From Taudactylus pleione (Eukaryota; Chordata; Amphibia; Anura; Myobatrachidae), in contig JAUIMM010000688.1 of NCBI GenBank assembly GCA_031769625.1, forward strand, positions 129,001 through 193,000: 64,000 nucleotides of DNA, written 5' to 3'. The notes under the pieces were generated by a model that did no database searches, was not told the DNA's origin, and worked only from the letters and a program-made list of their open reading frames with translations. The position numbers and the translations under genes are program-made. Shown here piece after piece: positions 35,656 to 47,281 of the stretch (the stretch's first letter is position 1; each line of letters begins with the position of its first letter).

Positions 35656-36676
35656 TGATAACGCGATGTGTTCTATATTTATTTATAAACCTCACTTATT
35701 ATAAGAAGAAATGAAATAATTCACACCAATACAGATTCTAAAATAAATGACAATGCTATTACTTAAAGACAGCGTAATTATACATGTATTTTGCCAGTGC
35801 AGAGTTGCAACAAAAACATAACACTTATTTTAGCAGCAGTAGGAATACTTGTAAAATAAATTTGTGACACCCAGTGCAGCATATCAATCAGCCAATTTCA
35901 TACATACGTACGGCAACCGCAGCCAGCACCCCTCAGACCCTCGATGTGCTCTCTCTCCCTTGTCCTCCAACTGCTCCCCCCTCGCTCTCTCTCTGGGGAG
36001 TTTTATACTATAACTCGTCCATATTTCTAATACATCCAAATTGGCGAATATTAATTTATTTAATATTCATACGTACTAGACCCTAATTGTTTATATGTCC
36101 TAATCATAATATTGACAATATGTTATCTTCTTTTTCTCTGTTCCCATGTAGCTTCTCGTGCCTGCTTCTTGCAGGCCAAGGCTATCTTGATTAACTCTTT
36201 TTTTATTTATAAGCCTGAGACTTGTTGTCTGCTGTTCTGTACATGCTGAAAACTGACATAGATTTTAACCCTACAAGCATTTCTATTGCTGAGCCATTAA
36301 AAAACATGGCTGCCTCATCAGTTCTATCTTATCCAGATAATCACAGCTACATAGAAATAAACCCTAATCTGTATATACTTTTTAATACATTATTTAAGAT
36401 ACATTTAGATCAAACATTAAACAAAATGACTAATGCAACAGGGACCCATCTATTTACTTTGGAGAGGGAAGGGTAGGCCTCAATCCTCTCCAGGCCTGAG
36501 ACCATTCGACAAATGCAACCCAGCTGCACCTCACACAACTATACTAATACTGACCTCATCTTAAACATTTCTATATATTCTACATTGCAATATAAGGGAA
36601 AATAAATGAACATAAATATGCATATATTTGTGAATTGCTGAAGGAATACGTACGACCACATATTCCCGTGTTATCA
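35656..36676 (-). repeat. Retroviral LTR 1 (3' LTR)
   Basis: It runs from 'tgataacgcg' to 'tgttatca' on + (TG...CA ends), 1021 bp, and aligns along its length with 43009-43972 and 49226-50129. On - it has a TATAAAA box (36001-36007) and an AATAAA signal (35678-35683) about 320 bp further, a normal U3-R-U5 layout. Confidence 0.85.
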
Positions 36677-36698
36677 GTTCCATTCTCATGAACGTTCG

Positions 36699-37040
36699 TC
36701 AAACCTCCGAAGAAAGTTCAGATCTCTCATAAATAACATCGTCTGATTTCTTCTTAATGCATTGGAAAATCTTCTTGAAACATTTCACTAATATATAGAA
36801 AATCAACAACATTATCATGACAAAAAATATTAAACTTCCCAGTGTGTGCATCATGTTGTTTAACCAATTTCCAACCCATGCGAACCATGTGCTGGGATTC
36901 AACCAGGTGAACCAACAGTCAGGAACCACACCTTCACGTTTATTTCGTTCAGCAAATTCACTTTTAACCCAAGTATCTTCATTTAACCTTTATTTTATGT
37001 ATACTCCATCAGAAGAATTTGTGATGTATGTATGACACTT
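36699..37040 (-). pseudogene. Retroviral env, transmembrane-subunit remnant
   Basis: The complement of 36699-36929 encodes a tryptophan-rich membrane-proximal stretch ('WLNPSTWFAWVGNWL'), then one hydrophobic membrane span of about 22 residues, then a basic and acidic cytoplasmic tail ending in a stop just upstream of the 3' LTR. The frame stays open upstream to about 36975, then reaches stops. In an intact retrovirus this subunit anchors the envelope. Further env-like frames lie beyond the MITE at 37882-38097 and 38133-38336, in different frames, so the gene is broken. Confidence 0.65.
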
Positions 37041-37043
37041 TCA

Positions 37044-37905
37044 GGGGTATTCAATATGGGAGCGATAACATCGTTTTTGCGTTAATATCACACTTATGAC
37101 GTCATTATCGCAGATTTTAGTTTTACACCCTATTCAATTTCAAAGACTTATCGCAGTTTTGAGAAGCCTTTGATAAAAAACGGTGATAACTTTTCACCAT
37201 TGAATAGGTGTCGAAAAAAAGTGCAGAATTGGGGTTTAGGGGTGCAGGCTTAAAAAAAAAAGCCTGCACCCCTGAGATTGACATTTAAAAAAGAACTGTG
37301 TCAAAAAAAGTAAAAAAAAAAAAATAGGGACACCCCAGAAAATGTATTTAAAAATTGGGGTGCAAAAAAAAAAAAATAGGAAAGAATTGTTTAACAATCG
37401 GGAAATAGGTTCAGGGCTATTCTGCATGTATGCGGCAGGTGTTTTGAAGAATAGAATTATAGCGGCAGGTGCACAAATGCAGAATTTTTAAAAACTTACT
37501 TTAGGGACATCAAAATATGCTAGTACCCATTGTCATGTACCCCAAATTTGATGGGACCACTTAAAAAAACGAAAAAAATAACCTAAGTGCTCTTCTGCAT
37601 CACTTCTTCAATGTCGGGGAAAAAAACCTGCTGTGGCTATTTAAATCCCGACTTTCAATTAAAGGCTAAAACGGGGGTACACATAGTGTTCCCCCATGTT
37701 TTTACAACTTTAGGGGGGTCTTACAATTATTTTAAGGAAAAATTCGTAACTTTACGCAAATCCAACTTCGGAGTTTCCCGTTCTCGTTAATTTTATATTG
37801 AATACGGGGATAAGCGGGAGCGCGCACCAGACTTAACGCAGAAAAAAACTCCGATATGAAACGTTAACTTCGACAGTGAAGTTAACGTTTCATATTGAAT
37901 ACCCC
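37044..37905. mobile_element. GGGGTATTCAATAT-type MITE
   Basis: The ends are GGGGTATTCAATATGGGAG on the left and, as complement, GGGGTATTCAATATGAAACG on the right. Flanking triplets are 'tca' and 'tct'. It is 862 bp, AT-rich with A/T runs, and non-coding. The right end has its own small hairpin ('cgttaacttcgac', 'gaagttaacg'). It is inserted in the env remnant. Confidence 0.78.
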
Positions 37906-39400
37906 TCTAAAACTCATATACTGTTTGTAATGTGACACAATATCCTGAAGTTGCAGCTGTAAGGTAGTGTGTGCTGCATTTAATTGTGTTTTATTGCTTG
38001 AAACTCTCTTACCACAATGTCTGCAATATTGTTTATTAATAAGACCCATTCCAAAAGAATTCACTGGTAACCATTTATAAGCTCTATGTCCACACATATA
38101 TAATATAACCCTTGTGGTAGTGTCATGGTTTATTAGACAATGTGTTTAGAAAAAGCATTATAAAGGGACATTACAATGGGCACCCTTTTCATCCACACTT
38201 TCTTCTTGCTTGTCACATTCTGCAATACGATGACTGTATGTTTTATTGTACCCCTACATTTTTTATTACACAGTTTATTAATGCACTCATTATTAGGATT
38301 TGTGTATTTAATAATTTCTAAAAGATCCCCAAACAAGTTTAATTCTGTAAGAATATATTACAAACACTGGTTCCCAAATAAGTACCTTCAACTCCTGAAC
38401 CTTTTTGTTAGTACACATGATGTTGTCCTGATCATACCTTGTTAATTTTAAACATAGGGAACCTGTGACATTATAAGGTTCAAGTGTGTGAGTTCCACAT
38501 AGTGAGTGAAATGTTGTTTGATTTGAGTGCAATGAGATAAACATTAACACAACAATCCCTGAATGACATGGTGACTACATACCCAACAATCAACCTTATT
38601 GTTCCTCCTATGAGCTCATGATAAGTGTCCAGGGAAGAAGTGTCAGTTTGTATAGAGATGCTGTCTGTGCACCATTGTATACCCCTTTTCTCTGAATTTA
38701 AACCACAGTATTTACATATACACCTTGGAATTATGAGGCAAACCTTCACACCTTTGCCTTACTGTAATGGCTCTTTTCCGATATTTCACTAGATACATCT
38801 TATACCTAGTACCAGTATAAGTTCTTATTTACCTGTATTTTATTACTTTAATGTATTTTTTTTTTTTTTTAAACCTTCTAATTATTTTTACATATGGGCT
38901 ATTAAGAATTTTTCACCTTGGTCTTTTGACCATCCTCTGATCCGTACCTATACCTGGGAGTATCAGTAGTAAAATGGGTGTGTGCATCTTTTATGACCGT
39001 CAATACCCTGTCCCATACAATATGGATTTCAAAACAGAAGTGGAGTCTACCAATATGACCCTGGCAGTACCCCTAGGATAACTCTCCACACCGTCCTCGT
39101 CAGCTACCGGTCCTTGACAGCTCTTATTCACTAGAAAAAATAAAAATTAAAAATGCAACAAAAATAACTGCTTGAAGTAATGGGTACACAGAGGCTTGTT
39201 CACACCTAGCCATCTTTCTTTTTCTTTGTCCGCAATCCGCAGACTACTAATAATGTCCCCGATTCTGTGAACCTTATCTTGGTCTGAACTGTGGCTCGGA
39301 TAAGGCCCATCATCAAATACGTTTATTAGATTTAAATCATAGTCAATGTCTTTATCTGTGTCTTCTCTGGCTTTAACTGACCTCACCGCCGGGTCGGAAA
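37906..39400 (-). pseudogene. Retroviral env/inter-region remnants
   Basis: Short minus-strand frames (37906-38097, 38133-38336, 38480-38749, 39147-39386) contain paired cysteines and hydrophobic stretches but no domain I can name with certainty. Their position between the integrase remnant and the transmembrane subunit suggests decayed env. The evidence is mainly positional. Confidence 0.4.
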
Positions 39401-39459
39401 CCTTCTTGCAGTGCGATGCGTGAATCCAATTGTCCTATTCAGCCACATCGAGGTTGTTA

Positions 39460-40020
39460 GCAGAACCTAGAATTGGCCTTGCCATCGATCTATGAGACAA
39501 CCAGAACATAACAAATTTCCCACCATTACATAGTCTCTAGGCTGGACTCCATGACAAGGTCCCGCTGGGAGTCTCTTCATAAGCTTTCCTTGCTTTTCTT
39601 GTAACGTCTTCAGATGCTATGAGAATTGTATAACATAGTCCATACTTAAATCATATAACAGTGACAAGTCTGTTGCTGGACTTACAATAAGGACAGGCAG
39701 TTTTCCAAAAAATAGCTCATAAGGCACAGGTTAAGTGGTCGCTTTGGAGTGGTGTGGATGCTATACAAAACCAGAGGTAAAGCCCCCAGCCAACTCATGG
39801 TAGTCTACATACCCACCTTAGCTAACTTTGTGCTTAATGTTAGTGTTTACATATTCAATTTTGTTTTTTATATACCCATATATAGACACATTGCTTGGAA
39901 TACCTTCCCTGTAAAATGTGTACCTCTGTCACCTTTAACAACACATGGGATACTATATCTGGACACAAATTCCTGCACAATTTCTTTGCTGTGAATGATG
40001 CTGCACATGATGACAGATTT
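39460..40020 (-). pseudogene. Retroviral integrase remnant (pol 3' end)
   Basis: The complement reads, from about 39990 down, 'DRGTHFTGK' (the second catalytic Asp region of retroviral integrase), then a break, then 'ALPLVLYSIHTTPKRP' near 39760, and 'AGPCHGVQPRDYVMVGN' near 39540, resembling the C-terminal DNA-binding part. Several stops interrupt it. Confidence 0.65.
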
Positions 40021-41003
40021 CTGTGACAACATCAGGAAACTGTGAAGTCCTCACAAACAATAAATGGTTAGATAAATGCAAGGTATCCAGGATATATTGA
40101 ACCTCCTAATGATAGTGAGATTAGTTGCAGGAAGGACACGAATATTAGTAATAATCATCAATTGAATCAGCTGAATCAGATCTAACAGTTCACTTCTGGG
40201 GAATGGTCATAAACAAATTATTGATTAGAATAAACAGGCATAACTATAACAGTAAGCTTAGACATTAAGTCAGCTTCAGAGACAATAGTCTATAAGATAT
40301 AAATGTTGGTATTATTGATTAATATAAGCGAGCCTAGATATAGCAATAAGCTCAGGCGTTACATCAGCATTGTCATCATCAAAGATAGCAGTCTGAGGTA
40401 TAAATCTTGAATAAAACAAAATAAAGAGACAAAACAGGGAGATGAAAGGTAAGGGGGTTTGGGGAAGGAGGGCAGGGGGAAGAGGAAGGAGGAGAGCTAT
40501 GAGGGCAAGAGAGCTGCAAGGCCGGGGGTGCCGTTGGCTGACTGCCATACCACACTGTAGGTGCCATTGCGTAGATTCTTAATGCTACACTGTAAAAAAA
40601 TTACAATTGTTTGATGAAATAAATTTGGCCAATTTGGATAAAATAATTGTTGCTTTAAAAGTTTCTCAAAATAGAATAAATGTGCCAGACAGTGGTAAAG
40701 GTTCTGGTGACCATTTAAAGACAAATTTTATACTCTCATTATCATACAAGTCTTTCATAATTGCATTCATACTTGTCATTCCTAATCACATATGCATTTT
40801 TTATTATAATTCCTAGATCCCGCATTACGCTAATCTCATTCCCCATCCTCTGCTGCCAGCTCTAAACTTTTTTTTTTTTAAATTGACTACCCTCGGAACT
40901 CTTGGCAACTCACTCGATGCCATACACAAGAAATGTCTTTCTCTCTCTACTGCAAAAGAACAAAACTCATTTTTCCAAATAGCCAATCTCCTGACTTTGA
41001 AAT
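40021..41003. other. Decayed retroviral interior, no gene seen
   Basis: No readable reverse transcriptase, protease or gag. A proline-rich minus-strand frame at 40379-40567 could be gag debris but has no diagnostic motif. Confidence 0.35.
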
Positions 41004-41555
41004 GGGTGTCTCATTCAGACCCGCCGCGAGCGCTGTACGCTCGCAAGCACGTCGATGGTGCCCAAGTGCGCATGCGCATGACGGAGGGAGCTCCGTCGTG
41101 CGCATGCGCGAGACCCGGCGAGCGACGGGGAAGCCGTCACTCCAGGTCTCACACCAAAGGGGGCGTGCTGTCGATGGTGAGTGACAGCACGCCCCCTTTG
41201 GTGGGCGTGCCGGGGGCGTGGCTGCCCAGACGGAGGCGTTCCCATGGGAACGCCTACCGTCTGGGTCCGGCCCCACTGACATCACTAGTGATGTCGGTGG
41301 GAGTGATTTTGGCTCTGATCAAGCCAAAATCACTCCAGGGCTTGCGGCCACGAGACCCTACCGCAAGGGTCTCGTCGCAAGCCCGATGGTCGCGATGGTC
41401 AAGACCATCGCGACCATCATCATGGATGCTCGCATAAGCTGTGGGTGGTCACCCACAGCTATGCGAGCGGCCAGGAGGCCGCCCCATTTTCAGCTAGGCC
41501 GGCCCTGATTCAGAGCAAGCGCTCTGGTCAGAGCGTCCGGCTCTGAATCAGGCCC
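41004..41555. mobile_element. Multi-hairpin MITE of the GGGCCTGATTCAGA family
   Basis: The right end complement is GGGCCTGATTCAGAGCCGGA; the left is the diverged GGGTGTCTCATTCAGACCCG. Between them lie about twelve consecutive inverted repeats: 41026-41044 (7-bp stem), 41068-41109 (19), 41110-41150 (imperfect), 41152-41203 (21, perfect), 41225-41265 (20, one bulge), 41272-41301 (15, one G-T), 41300-41336 (15, perfect), 41338-41384 (9+10), 41385-41418 (16, perfect), 41428-41468 (18, one bulge), 41467-41482 (6), and 41504-41552 (13 outer, 7 inner). Loops are 0-10 nt. The segment is GC-rich and non-coding despite chance open frames on both strands. It lies inside the retrovirus remnant. Confidence 0.85.
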
Positions 41556-42986
41556 TGAGTACACTGTCTTTCTATCTCACACAAGTTTTACACCTGCAAT
41601 GAGAAGCTTCCCTAAGCACAAGCGTGTTAGTGGGATCCGATACAATACTCGGTAAACTACCCTGAAATCAGTTTTCCGTTTCACCAAACCAATTCCTTCA
41701 CCATCTTCAAACAACCATTACCATCCAGGTGCTTCACGCGCCATTCTCCCTATACTCTGCAGCCCTCTTACAAGCTACAATCAACCTCTGCACCTTCAAA
41801 TCACTTGATCATACCCTCTTTATATATGAACTATCTTCAATCCCATACAAGTACTTAGACATTGTTGCCCTTTAAAAAAACAAATGAGACTAACTTTTTT
41901 TTTCTCAAGATTGTGACACGTCTGTCAAAATAAAAAAACACAAAAAAAAATACCCTATTCGTGTTTCCTATCTTCGTTATCAGGTCAAACACCTTTCATG
42001 TACAATCTGACCTCTTTAACAGATTTGTACCTCAGTTACCTTGTGCCCCCCTTTCTTTGTCATCAGGGTTCAGCACCCCACTTGTAACTACACGTTTATC
42101 TCGTGCACCTGTCCTTGTTATCAGGTTTTCGCACGTTCACATCAATATTATCTGGTTATCAGATATCTGCAGATTGATTTTACATTATCTAGCCACGTGG
42201 ACTTCTCTTCTTTGGCTATAATATTACCCCTGCAAGTTCCACATAAACAGATTCACGTCTCTCTACACACACCTTTCAGAAAAGACAATAAAGAGAATCT
42301 AAAAACACCTATGTCACCAATGCCTATTACCTCAAACATGTATCTGACACATTACAAATCTTAAACAATATTTCAAATTCTGGAATAAACACCTCAAGTT
42401 TACAATATATCATAACACATCAGCAGAAACTGATCTATGTTAATCAAAATGTCTGCCAAATCTAACACCGCAAAATACACACAATTAAAACACATCTACT
42501 TTATCCACCTAATTTCAGAAATTAATATCGCAACAAAAAGAATAATGCAAAGACAATCATCTAACTTGCAAATTTAAAGATTGACAATATTTTACTCTTT
42601 AACATATTTCAGTGGAAAGTGTTGCGCAGGACAGAATAACGTTCTCTTATCCACTGGCGCACTGCCCAGACTGTGAAGGAGGGGGGAATCTACTGCTCCT
42701 AGCGCCATTTTTTTACAGAGTACAAAACTTCTTAAAACAAATGGAAAAACTTATTTAAACTTCTATCAAGAATAAATCCAGATAAAATAACCAAAACAGC
42801 ACAGTTTATCTTACCACTATATCAAAGACTGAGGGATAACGGGGGAGAAAGAGGAGAGAAAAAACAAAACAAAAACAAAACTGCACGTTTAATAATAATA
42901 AAAAACTAAAAATGATCTTATGAGAAAATTAACTCACTGCCCGTGTAAAACTCCCTCACTCACCTATAGCGGGCGTCAACTGGTGT
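41556..42986. other. Retroviral leader/gag region, unreadable
   Basis: AT-rich and without domain-bearing frames on either strand. By position between the primer site and pol it should hold the leader and gag. Confidence 0.35.
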
Positions 42987-43004
42987 ATCCGAGTCACGGC
43001 ACCA
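42987..43004 (-). promoter_or_regulatory. Primer-binding site for tRNA-His
   Basis: The complement reads TGGTGCCGTGACTCGGAT, matching the 3' end of vertebrate tRNA-His(GTG) including CCA. It is 4 nt from the LTR end (TG at 43009-43010). It would prime minus-strand DNA synthesis. Confidence 0.85.
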
Positions 43005-43008
43005 AAAT

Positions 43009-43972
43009 TGAAAACGCTATGTGTTCTATATTTATTTATAAACCTTACTTGTTATAAGAAGAAATGAAATAATTCACACCAATACAGATTCTAAAATAAA
43101 TGACAATGCTTTTACTTAAAGACAGCGTAATTATACATGTATTTTTGCCAGTGCAGAGTTACAACAAAAACATAACACTTAGGTTATTTCAGCAGCAGTA
43201 GGAATACCTGTAAAATAAATCCATGACACCCAGTGCAGCATATCAATCAGCCAATTTCATACATACGTCCGGCAACGGCACCCAGCACCTCTCAGACCCT
43301 CGATGTGCTCTCTCTCCCCTGTCCTCCGACTGCTCCCTCCCCCCTCTCTCTCTGGGGAGTTTTTATACTTTAACTCGTCCATATCTCTAATACATCCAAA
43401 ATGGCGAATATTAATTTATTTAATATTCATACGTGCTAGGCACTAATTGGTTATACGGCCTAACCATAATATAATGTTATCTTCCTGTTCTGTTCCCCTG
43501 TAGCTTCTAATTTTTGCTTCTTGTAGGCCAAGGCTATCTTGATTAGCCTTCTTTATTTACTAAATCTGAGACTTGTTGTCTGCTGTTCTGCACACGCTGA
43601 AAACTGACATAGATTTTAAACCCACAAGCACTTCTATTGCTGAACCATTAAATAAGATGTTCTAACTTGTACATATCTCTGCAGTTAATCACACCAGCAT
43701 AGAAATAAACACTAATCTCTATATACTTATTAATACATCATTTAAGATCAAACATTAAACAAAATGACTAATGCAACAGGGACCCATCTATTTATTTTGG
43801 AGAGCGGAGGGTAGGCCTCAATCCTCTCCAGGCCTGAGACCATTCAACAAATGTGACCCAGCTGCACCTCACACAACTATACTAATACTGAATCTCATAT
43901 TAAACATTTTTATTTATTCTACATCGTGAATTGCTGAAGGAATATGTACGACCACATATTCCTGTGTTATCA
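43009..43972 (-). repeat. Retroviral LTR 2 (5' LTR)
   Basis: It runs from 'tgaaaacgct' to 'tgttatca', 964 bp, closely matching LTR 1. TATAAAA on - at 43361-43367 and AATAAA at 43031-43036. Its outer end touches the DIRS element with at most 1 nt between. Confidence 0.85.
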
Positions 43973-44354
43973 GAACTTACCTTTGTTATCTCTATTTCTA
44001 CGAAGTCCATAGGGTCCACAGGAGACCTTGGGGTATAGGTTGATGACGCAGTCGTCGGGCACCTCAATAGTTAAAGCTGTCCTCCCAGGATGCACCGGGC
44101 CCCTCTCCTATACCCCGCCCCCAGGCCAAGGCACCTCAGTTACATAACAAGCCAATGGCCGGAGGAGAAGAGAGAAGGAAGAAATTCTGGAACACACAAG
44201 TATCACACTTTCACACAGAAGGAGACAGAAAAACCGGTGACCAGAACACAGCCCATCTGCAGCACAGGTGCGACAGGGTGGGAGCCCTGTGGACCCTATG
44301 GACTTTGTAGAAATAGAGATAACAAACGTAAGTTCTTACCATATCTCTTATTTT

Positions 44355-45300
44355 CTACTGCAGGGTCATAGGGCTCCACAGGAGACCATGGGGAGTTCCC
44401 AAAGCAGTCTCCTTAAGGGTGGGGACGCTCCTGGGCAGAAAAGAGAATCCGCCACCTGAAGGAAGCATCCTGAGAGGCAAAGGTATCAAATGCATAATAA
44501 CATAATACAAAGGTATGGACAGAAGACCACATAGCCGCATTGCAAAGCTGAACAGCCGAGGCACCACGGCGAGCTGCCCACGAAGGACCCACAGACCGAG
44601 TAGAATTAGCCTTAACAGAGGCCGGAACAGGGAGGCCCTCATGAATGTAAGCCTCAGAAATCGCCATAAGAATCCATCGTGCCAAAGTTTGCTTAGTGGC
44701 AGGCCATCCCTTATGGAAACCATAGAGGACAAACAAGGAGTCAGACTTCTGAAAAGAATTGGAATGGTCAACATAAATCTTTAGAGCATGTACCACCAGC
44801 TAAGAGGTCTGGGGAAGTAAAGGCGGCACTATAATTTCCTCATTAATATGGAAACTAGATACTAGAAAACCAGGGTGAGTCCGAAGCACCACCCTGTCCC
44901 TATGAAAAATCAGAAAGGGAGGGCGACATGAGAGAGCCCCCAAATCTGACACCCTTCTGGCCGAAGCTATGGCCAGAAGAAACACAGCTATTTTAAATCC
45001 ACTGAGCCCAGCGGTTCAAATGGCGGTCCTTGGAGAGCCCTTAGAACCACAGCCAAATCCCAAGGAGCCACAGTTGGGACAAAGGGAGGCTGAATACAAA
45101 GCACACCTTGCATAAAGGTGTGGACATCAGGAAGAGTAGCAATCCTACGCTGAAACCACACGGACAGGGCAGAAACCTGCACCTTCAGAGAAGCAAGGCG
45201 AAGACCGTGATCAATGCCCGCTTGTAGGAAAGCCAAAACACTGGATATCCCAAATACCTGAGGACCATAACCTCTAGGGCGACACCATTCAAAGAAGGTG
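44355..45300 (-). pseudogene. DIRS tyrosine recombinase
   Basis: Blocks on - in order: 'SVWFQRRIATLPDVHTFMQG' (about 45170-45110), 'LLAIASARRVSDLGALS' with the first catalytic Arg (about 44980-44930), 'KIYVDHSNSF', 'GWPATKQTLARWI', and 'STRSVGPSWAARRGASA' followed by 'AMWSSVHTFVLCYY' with the candidate catalytic Tyr (about 44600-44500). In DIRS this enzyme inserts the circular DNA by recombination. A stop or frame change near 44987 and another near 44800 break the gene. Confidence 0.82.
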
Positions 45301-47281
45301 TGCCATACTGTGATAAATTCTCGCAGAAGCAGGCTTCTGAGCTCTAAACATGGTGTTAACCACAGAGTTTGAAAACCCCCTGGACCTTAAGAGGGCTGTC
45401 TCAACAGCCACGCCATCAAAGACAGACAACTCAGGTCCGGGTAATGGAAAGAACCTTGAGACAACAGGTCCGGACGTTGAGGCAACAGCATTGGAGTGTC
45501 TATGGAAAGACTCCGAAGATCTGAGTACCAGTGACGTCTGGGCCACACTGGAGCCACCAGCAACAGCATGCCTCCTTCTTTCTTGAACTTTCGAATCACT
45601 CGAGGAAGAAGGGAGACTGGAGGGAACAGGTATGCAAACTGGAAGGTCCAACTGACCGACAGAGCATCTACCAGAAGAGCCTCCACATTTCTTGTTCTTG
45701 ACCCATACACTGGCAACTTGTGGTTGTGTCGGGATGCCATGAGGACTATTTCGGGAAGGCCCCACCTGTCCACTAGAAGTTAGAACACTTCCTGGTGAAG
45801 AGACCATTCCCCTGGATGCATGTCTTGACGGCTGAGGAAGTCCACTTCCCAGTTGAGGACCCCTGGAATGAACACTGCTGATATGGCTGTGAAATTGCCT
45901 TCCGCCCAAGTCAGAATGCGGGACACCTCTACCAGTGCCGCCTGACTTCGAGTTCCTCCTTGGCAATTTATGTACCCCACCATGGTGGCGTTGTCTGACT
46001 GCACTTGCACGGGTTTTCTGCAAAGTAGTTCTGCATGCTGAAGAGCCCTGAGAACCGGCCTGAGTTCCAATATGTTTATTGGCAGGACCGATTCCTCTGT
46101 CCACCTTCCCTGAACGAAGTGAGGACCCATCACTGCAACCCCGGGGACAGGCGTACATTGTCAGGAGGACCCAATCCGGGATCCAAAATGGGCGGCCCTT
46201 GGTAAGGTGACGTGAGAAGCTACCAAGTCTGAGACAGACGCACCTCCGGAGAAAGCACCAATGTCTGGGTTCGTATCCGGCATGGAGATCTGTCCCGCCT
46301 GGAGAGGATCAGAGACTTCAGAGGCTGGGAATGAAACTGGCCATACTCCTCCATGTCGAATGTTGACACCATGGAGCCCAGTAACTGCATAGCCGAGTGA
46401 ATCGACACCCGGTGACTGTGCAGGCAGCTGCGAACCCGCTGCTGCAAGGTGGATATCTTGTCCTTGGTCAAGAAGATCCTCTGTTGTTGAGAATCCAACA
46501 ATACTCCGAGATGAAGCATCCGCTGTGAGGGCGTCAGAGAGGACTTCTTCCAGTTGATCAACCACCCGTGACTTTGTAGCACTGTGATTGTCAGCTGTAG
46601 ATGCTGAAGAAGTAATTCTGGAGCACTGGCTAGCAACAGCAGGTCATCCAGGTAAGGCAACAGATGGACCCCCTGCAGCCGCAGCTGGGCCACCATAACT
46701 GCCATAAGTTTGGTGAACACCCTGGGTGCCGTGGACAGCCCAAATGGCAGGGCCTGAAACTGGAAGTGTTGTAATACTGTGAACCTGAGGTACCTCTGGT
46801 GAGCCAAAGCTATCGGGACATGCAGGTAGGCATCCTGAATGTCCAGAGACACAATAAAATCCCCAGGTTCCATAGCCAGTATAATAGACTGCAGGGTTTC
46901 CATCTTGAACCGAGGCACTCAGAGAAACTTGTTCAGGGACCTGAGGTTTAGGATAGGCCTGTATGAACCATTTGGTTTTGGAACCAGAAAGAGGTTGGAA
47001 TAATACCCCATTCCCCTCTGGGAAGTAGGTACTGGAACTATAACTCCCACCAGGAGCATAGAACATATAACTTTCTGAAGTTCCAACACCTTGTCCTGAT
47101 CCATCTGAGGTCCCATAGGGGAGAATTGATGAGGAGGTCTGCTGTGGAATGAGAGGGTGTATCCGTGAGAGACCACTTCCCTTACCCAAGTGTCTGTGGT
47201 GGTGTGACACTGAAGTAGTTGGCCTCCCAACTTGGGGTCCCCCAAGGAGAGGCTCGCCCCATCAGGCTGAAGGTTTAGCAT
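45301..47281 (-). pseudogene. DIRS reverse transcriptase / RNase H
   Basis: 'NLFLVPKPNGSYRPILNLRSLNKF' lies at about 47010-46920, then a TGA codon at about 46917-46919 where a CGA-type Arg is expected, then 'VPRFKMETLQ', 'VSLDIQDAYLHVPI', 'FGLSTAPRVFTKLM' and the catalytic 'LLPYLDDLLLL' (YLDD near 46643-46654). The RNase H follows in another frame at 46133-45780 ('INILELRPVLRAL', 'VQSDNATMVGYIN', 'LSRQDMHP'). Apart from the stop the polymerase domain is uninterrupted. Confidence 0.85.

Larger units (their letters stand above)
35656..43972 (-). mobile_element. Degenerate endogenous retrovirus
   Basis: It has two LTRs in the same orientation (35656-36676 as 3', 43009-43972 as 5'), a primer-binding site next to the 5' LTR, and env and integrase remnants in the right order on -. 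Two MITEs are inserted (37044-37905 and 41004-41555). Gag and reverse transcriptase were not recognised; about 40020-42960 is non-coding or too decayed to read. No matching target duplication was seen at the outer edges ('ctat' left; the right edge abuts the DIRS element). It is a broken, old copy that cannot make virus proteins. Confidence 0.8.

Noticed and set aside
36699..36929. Domesticated envelope gene
   Set aside because: Only the end of the transmembrane subunit is open. The rest is split by a MITE, stops and frame changes, so there is no coding gene to domesticate.
41152..41418. Cluster of microRNA precursors
   Set aside because: The stems are too short (15-21 bp) for typical precursors and no conserved mature sequence is recognised; the element interpretation is simpler.
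40883..41508. Long open frames on both strands (up to 184 codons)
   Set aside because: They lie in the GC-rich hairpin element, where stops are rare by composition and every palindrome mirrors the frame onto the other strand. No domain is present.
42987..43004. tRNA gene fragment on +
   Set aside because: Only the last 18 nt of tRNA-His are matched, right beside an LTR; this is a primer-binding site.
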